Virus record (IMG/VR): IMGVR_UViG_3300046090_000128
Coordinates: 1 to 39,555 of that record
Strand: one strand, 5' to 3'
Source: a virus
Length of the DNA stretch: 39,555 nucleotides
A model generated the notes under the pieces. The model was not told the DNA's origin. It saw nothing but the letters and a program-made list of their open reading frames with translations, and made no database searches. The stretch's first letter is position 1, and every line of letters begins with the position of its first letter. Below, one piece after another: positions 37,005-39,555 of this stretch. The translations under genes and the position numbers were made by a program.

Positions 37005-37501
37005 GCTATTGCCCTCCCTCTCGCCATGCCCAGCGCCGCATGGTGATCGCAATACCTGCCCTTGGCGTACGCCCCGCAATACAGGAACGGACCGCCGTCA
37101 TTGACCGGCCAGCCGCATTGATCGGGGCGGCGATCGGCGAGCGTTACGGGCTCGGCGGTGATGCGCTCCGGTGCGGGGGACTTGGGCGACACAGGCTTCG
37201 CCTGGTCAGGAATGACAGATTTAGTGATCGAGACATTGCCGAAGCGGATCATGCCGCGCGGGACGGAGGGGCGGCGAGGCCCAACAGGCTTGGGTGGTTT
37301 GATATGCTGCTGCGCCCTTGTGCTCTCGGCTCGGCCCTTGCCGCCTATCCCCAATCGTTGCACGCGCCCGATAATGGCGTTGCGTGTGCGCCCTGGCATT
37401 CGCGGCTCGATCTTGGTGGCGGATAGCCCCTCGACGCACCAGAGCTTGCGCAATAGCGTGTCCTGTTCCTCGGTCCAGCCGGAGCCTGCCGGATGTCCCA
37501 T
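36998..37501 (-). CDS. GcrA-family cell-cycle transcription regulator homologue
   Basis: The start ATG 37501 overlaps the preceding stop (ATGA), giving 167 residues. The N-terminal HTH opens with the family signature WTEEQDTLLRKLWCVEGLSA, then TRNAIIGRVQRLGIG. The middle is Lys/Pro/Arg-rich, and the C-terminus has CGWPVNDGGPFLYCGA and GRYCDHHAA, which matches the GcrA sigma-70-binding end (C-W-P...C...C-H). Cellular GcrA binds CcrM-methylated GANTC sites and recruits RNA polymerase. A phage copy could capture host cell-cycle promoters or switch phage ones. The family is typical of Alphaproteobacteria, and so points to the host. Confidence 0.85.
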   Translation of the reverse strand: MGHPAGSGWTEEQDTLLRKLWCVEGLSATKIEPRMPGRTRNAIIGRVQRLGIGGKGRAESTRAQQHIKPPKPVGPRRPSVPRGMIRFGNVSITKSVIPDQAKPVSPKSPAPERITAEPVTLADRRPDQCGWPVNDGGPFLYCGAYAKGRYCDHHAALGMARGRAIAC

Positions 37502-37860
37502 CACGCCACCTCTCGCACAGCAGGCATCTCGTCGAGCACGATGCGATAGCCGATTTTGGAGCGGCATTCGATGCGGACGCCGAGCGTCTCTATTTTGCGG
37601 CGCGCCTGGCTTATCGTGACGCGGATATTGTCACGCTCATTCTCTGGGCCGCATGCCGCGCCCCATACCCTCGCGGCAAGATGCGAGTTGCTCGCCGCGC
37701 CGGGGTATTTATCGATGAGGATGCGCAAAAAAACAGCCTGCTGGGGCGACAGTTGCACCGCCCGCCCGTACCGTGCGACGGTATTGCTCTCCAAGCAGAC
37801 AAGGAGGGTGAGGGGGGAGATTTGGCTTCCGCATGTGGGGCAGCAATTGGAGGGGGTCAT
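37501..37860 (-). CDS. OmpR-type winged-helix DNA-binding protein with N-terminal zinc motif
   Basis: The start ATG 37860 overlaps the preceding stop (ATGA) and gives 119 residues. The N-terminus carries CCPTCGSQI, a CxxC zinc-type motif. The rest matches the C-terminal winged-helix of OmpR/PhoB regulators: VQLSPQQAVFLRILIDKYPG, the recognition helix ERDNIRVTISQARRKIET, and the wing IECRSKIGYRIVL. No receiver domain is present. It would bind DNA as a phage regulator without two-component input. Confidence 0.8.
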   Translation of the reverse strand: MTPSNCCPTCGSQISPLTLLVCLESNTVARYGRAVQLSPQQAVFLRILIDKYPGAASNSHLAARVWGAACGPENERDNIRVTISQARRKIETLGVRIECRSKIGYRIVLDEMPAVREVA

Positions 37861-38237
37861 GCGGCCCTCCGATTGCGGCGCAGATTGCATGAGCGCAAAT
37901 AGGCCGCCAGCATTCCCTTCGCGTTTTCGGGCACGTCTACAGGTGCGAAAAAATCGGAAGCGATAAGCTCTTGAAATCGAATTAGAGCGTCTGCCTGATA
38001 CCACTCGCCGCGAATGAAGTGCGATTGGATTTCGTTGTGCAGACGGCCCTCATGCAGCCACTGCGCATGGACTTTCTTGCGCACTTTCAAGAAATTCGGA
38101 TTGCCAACTTGCAGGGAAGCAAGCCGATCATTCAGCGCGCCTTCTCGGCAGTAACCGATCTTGACCGGGCCACCTTCGCCGCCTTGAATCGCGTAGATGA
38201 TGCAGGGACGATATTGGGCTGATGAGAGCTTCTTCAT
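37857..38237 (-). CDS. T5orf172 / GIY-YIG-like protein
   Basis: The 126-residue product has the T5orf172 (Mug113) pattern: IIYAIQGGEGGPVKIGYC, RLASLQVGNPNFLKV, the LHNEIQSHFIRGEWY block and an Arg-rich C-terminus. This family is a GIY-YIG nuclease relative, in which KIGYC replaces the YIG. It lies between the Cro-like and winged-helix genes with overlaps on both sides. Its role in phages is not established. Confidence 0.75.
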   Translation of the reverse strand: MKKLSSAQYRPCIIYAIQGGEGGPVKIGYCREGALNDRLASLQVGNPNFLKVRKKVHAQWLHEGRLHNEIQSHFIRGEWYQADALIRFQELIASDFFAPVDVPENAKGMLAAYLRSCNLRRNRRAA

Positions 38238-38479
38238 GCGGCCTCCACTCGTTGAGCGAGTTCTTCCGTTCCGTTGAGGTTTTTCCAGGTGATCGGGAAG
38301 CCGCGCCGCACTGACGCATCAAGGATATTGTCCCAATGTTCGCGGGGGATTGAGCCTCGACGAACCCACGCATGGGCCGTCAACGTCCTGACGCCGATAT
38401 CGCCTGCAAAGGCGCTGACATGGGCTCTGGGATTAACCGATTTCCATAGACTTATGATTTCGCGGGGAGATGATTGCAT
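38234..38479 (-). CDS. Cro-like HTH regulator, first gene of the leftward early operon
   Basis: The 81-residue product starts at ATG 38479, which falls exactly 7 nt after the -10 hexamer of the leftward promoter, so the message is probably leaderless. The GTG 38494 is inside the promoter and unlikely. It begins MQSSPREIISLWKSVNPRAH and has a HTH (VSAFAGDIGVRTLTAHAWV) followed by RRGSIPREHWDNILDASVRR, the pattern of Cro-type proteins of the carph-isopro group. It is divergent from the CI-like repressor gene, as in lambdoid switches. It overlaps the T5orf172 gene (ATGA). Confidence 0.75.
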   Translation of the reverse strand: MQSSPREIISLWKSVNPRAHVSAFAGDIGVRTLTAHAWVRRGSIPREHWDNILDASVRRGFPITWKNLNGTEELAQRVEAA

Positions 38480-38485
38480 CCGTCC

Positions 38486-38513
38486 ATAATACACAGCGTA
38501 TTGGGTCTGGCAA
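38486..38513 (-). promoter_or_regulatory. leftward early promoter with repressor operator O1
   Basis: On the minus strand TTGCCA (38513-38508) and TATTAT (38491-38486) are 16 nt apart. Within the spacer lies the 15-bp dyad AATAC-N5-GTATT (38488-38502), whose end overlaps the -10. The same arrangement is found at the rightward promoter. Transcription would start at the A of the Cro-like ATG. Confidence 0.65.
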
Positions 38514-38531
38514 CCCCCATCGCGTTATGAT
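38501..38531 (+). promoter_or_regulatory. weak promoter candidate for the CI-like repressor
   Basis: TATGAT at 38526-38531 is a good -10, with TTGGGT 19 nt upstream as a poor -35. The start site would fall about 10 nt before the ATG at 38548, giving a very short leader without a ribosome binding site. O1 overlaps the -35, so repressor bound there could regulate its own gene. Confidence 0.35.
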
Positions 38532-38547
38532 ATCGGCTACAACCCGT

Positions 38548-39231
38548 ATGATGGAGACACCCGCTGAACGATTGAAGGCGTTGCGAGAGGCGCGCCGATA
38601 CGAGACGGCCACGGACGCGGTGAGGGCGTATGGATGGCCCGTTTCCACCTATATCTCTCATGAGAATGGAGCGCGGGACATCGGCCGGAAGGCTGCTGAA
38701 CGCTATGCCAGGGCCTATCGGGCATCGCCCGAGCACATAATATTTGGCTCAGGAATTAACCAGTCAGATAAAAGCTTAAGGCAGATTTATGACAATTTAG
38801 TTGAACCTACGCGGGTTCCCCTATTAGATAGTGCCGATATTGAGCAATTTCGCACAATATCTTCCGGCGCAGTTCCCATGTCAAACGAGACGGTATTTCT
38901 GCCAAGCACGCTTGAAAGTGGTAAGCGTGTATTTTCAATCGAAGTCTATGATAAATCTATGGAAAGCACCGACAAAAACGCCCTATTTGCTGGCGAAAAA
39001 GCTTTCTTCAACCCCGATGAAAAGTATTCATCTGGCGATATTATAATTGCGGTCGTGCCCGGCTACGCCAAGGCTCTCATTCGCAAGTACCGCCAGACTG
39101 CCGTTGACGCCGAAGGCAGGGTCTCCTTTGACCTCATCGCCCTCAATCCGGACTTCGATTCCGTTCATGCAGCGCATGAGCGCGAGGCCGTCATTGTGGC
39201 GCGCGCGATCGGCGCTTACCGCAGCCTGTAG
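38548..39231 (+). CDS. cI-like: CI-like repressor with XRE HTH and S24/LexA-type domain
   Basis: The start is ATG 38548 (ATG 38551 follows at once), giving 227 residues. The N-terminal HTH spans about residues 6-60 (ERLKALREARRYETATDAVR, YISHENGARDIGRKAAERYA). The C-terminal S24 domain has YDKSME, with Ser137 as the nucleophile, then SSGDIIIAVVPGY and ALIRKYR. By alignment with LexA and CI, the catalytic Lys position is Arg179, with Lys next to it, and no Ala-Gly or Cys-Gly cleavage site is visible between the domains. It would maintain lysogeny by binding the operators here. Self-cleavage in the SOS response is doubtful. Confidence 0.85.
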   Translation: MMETPAERLKALREARRYETATDAVRAYGWPVSTYISHENGARDIGRKAAERYARAYRASPEHIIFGSGINQSDKSLRQIYDNLVEPTRVPLLDSADIEQFRTISSGAVPMSNETVFLPSTLESGKRVFSIEVYDKSMESTDKNALFAGEKAFFNPDEKYSSGDIIIAVVPGYAKALIRKYRQTAVDAEGRVSFDLIALNPDFDSVHAAHEREAVIVARAIGAYRSL

Positions 39232-39252
39232 CCGCCTCTCGCGGTCGGCAAA

Positions 39253-39290
39253 CCACGCCTCTGATTCACATGGTCAAATCAGAGGCGTGG
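39253..39290. terminator. 14-bp perfect inverted repeat after the repressor gene
   Basis: CCACGCCTCTGATT and AATCAGAGGCGTGG pair perfectly around a 10-nt loop, 21 nt after the repressor stop. There is no U-run on the plus strand, so it may be a weak terminator or a protein-binding site. A GATTC, a potential CcrM site, spans the stem-loop border (39263-39267). Confidence 0.5.
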
Positions 39291-39309
39291 CAACCTCACG
39301 CCAAAAAAT

Positions 39310-39324
39310 AACACGATTTGTATT
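39310..39324 (+). promoter_or_regulatory. repressor operator O2
   Basis: AACAC-GATTT-GTATT is a 15-bp dyad of the form AAYAC-N5-GTRTT. It lies 34 bp (centre to centre) upstream of O3 and has no promoter around it. It is likely an auxiliary site for cooperative binding. Confidence 0.6.
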
Positions 39325-39332
39325 TTAAGCGC

Positions 39333-39360
39333 TTGACTGTCTCAACACGTTTTGTATTAA
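39333..39360 (+). promoter_or_regulatory. rightward early promoter with repressor operator O3
   Basis: TTGACT (39333-39338) and TATTAA (39355-39360) are 16 nt apart. The dyad AACAC-GTTTT-GTATT (39344-39358) begins 5 nt after the -35 and overlaps the -10, the same geometry as at the leftward promoter. The start site is about 39367, giving a leader of about 120 nt to the ATG at 39488. Confidence 0.7.
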
Positions 39361-39487
39361 TGGGGTTGCACCGCCCATCACGTTCCCCGATGCCGGTGTG
39401 GGTCAGTTCCACTTCTGATCCTCCCATCAACCTCAGCTCGCCGAGCGCCCCCTGCTGCTGCTTGGCGAGCCTTTTTCGAGGCCTCAG
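39361..39487 (+). other. leader of the rightward early transcript
   Basis: The leader of about 120 nt has no open frame of note and contains the attenuator-like hairpin 39436-39476, followed by GAGG 6 nt upstream of ATG 39488. Confidence 0.5.
39436..39476 (+). terminator. intrinsic terminator / attenuator in the rightward leader
   Basis: GCTCGCC (39436-39442) and GGCGAGC (39464-39470) form a perfect 7-bp stem, followed by CTTTTT. It ends 11 nt before the ATG of the first rightward gene. Rightward expression would therefore be attenuated unless the terminator is relieved. Confidence 0.7.
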
Positions 39488-39555
39488 ATGCAGACCGAGC
39501 GCACCGGCATCGCCACTATCGTCGAGAGTAACCCCGTTGCTGTTTTCACCGATCA
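39488..39555 (+). CDS. first rightward early gene (partial, 3' end off window)
   Basis: ATG 39488 has GAGG 6 nt upstream and opens a frame to the window edge (MQTERTGIATIVESNPVAVF, then TD). The short start resembles the N-terminus of a family of coiled-coil early phage proteins that open with a SxPVAVxTD motif. Its function is not known, and too little is visible for assignment. Confidence 0.55.
   Translation, partial: MQTERTGIATIVESNPVAVFTD

Overview
The window is a GC-rich stretch of a tailed bacteriophage (or prophage) genome with a podovirus-type, P22-like virion plan. The host is almost certainly an alphaproteobacterium, because the phage carries a homologue of GcrA, a cell-cycle regulator typical of that class. 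No integrase, tRNA, rRNA, IS element or CRISPR array is visible. Both ends are cut inside genes (an o-spanin-like gene on the left, a rightward early gene on the right), so the genome continues on both sides.

Layout. (1) 1-2146, minus strand: lysis cassette, in order of transcription endolysin (GH108), an Acb2-family anti-CBASS candidate, holin candidate, a coiled-coil protein, and two overlapping spanin-like genes. (2) 2157-5614: fibre and ejection genes on the minus strand, interrupted by two small plus-strand insertions that encode three short membrane proteins. (3) 5608-24568, minus: virion genes, namely ejection proteins, a GNAT acetyltransferase, fibres, P22 gp10-like and gp4-like head-completion proteins, appendage proteins, major capsid protein, scaffold, a GroES-like co-chaperonin and the portal. 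(4) 24574-27990, minus: small genes plus the terminase subunits; the large subunit is split by a +1 frameshift exactly in Walker A. (5) 27991-28216: a non-coding region with a 44-bp inverted repeat and TGAAACA iterons, a likely replication origin. (6) 28217-32127, minus: primase-polymerase/helicase, SNF2-like helicase and VRR-NUC nuclease. (7) 32177-36143, plus, divergent: ribbon-helix-helix regulator, PD-(D/E)XK nuclease, an internally deleted cytosine methyltransferase remnant, an unknown replication-module protein and a family A DNA polymerase. (8) 36093-38479, minus: Cro-like protein, T5orf172 protein, winged-helix protein, GcrA homologue, HNH endonuclease and two HTH proteins. (9) 38548-39555, plus: S24-type CI repressor, its operators, a rightward promoter, a leader attenuator and the start of the first rightward gene.

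How it works together. The CI-like repressor and the Cro-like protein flank a divergent switch. Three 15-bp dyads (AAYAC-N5-GTRTT) sit in it, two of them placed identically inside a leftward and a rightward promoter, so one repressor would shut both early directions. The leftward early operon carries DNA-binding proteins that may redirect host transcription. A divergent pair of replication operons starts at 32128-32176 under a shared inverted repeat. Terminase, portal, scaffold and capsid genes follow on one long leftward transcript. Intrinsic terminators lie directly upstream of three start codons, which suggests controlled read-through. The most unusual observations are the prfB-like frameshift signal in the terminase gene, a membrane-anchored copy of the scaffold's C-terminal domain, the origin-like repeat region and the operator set.
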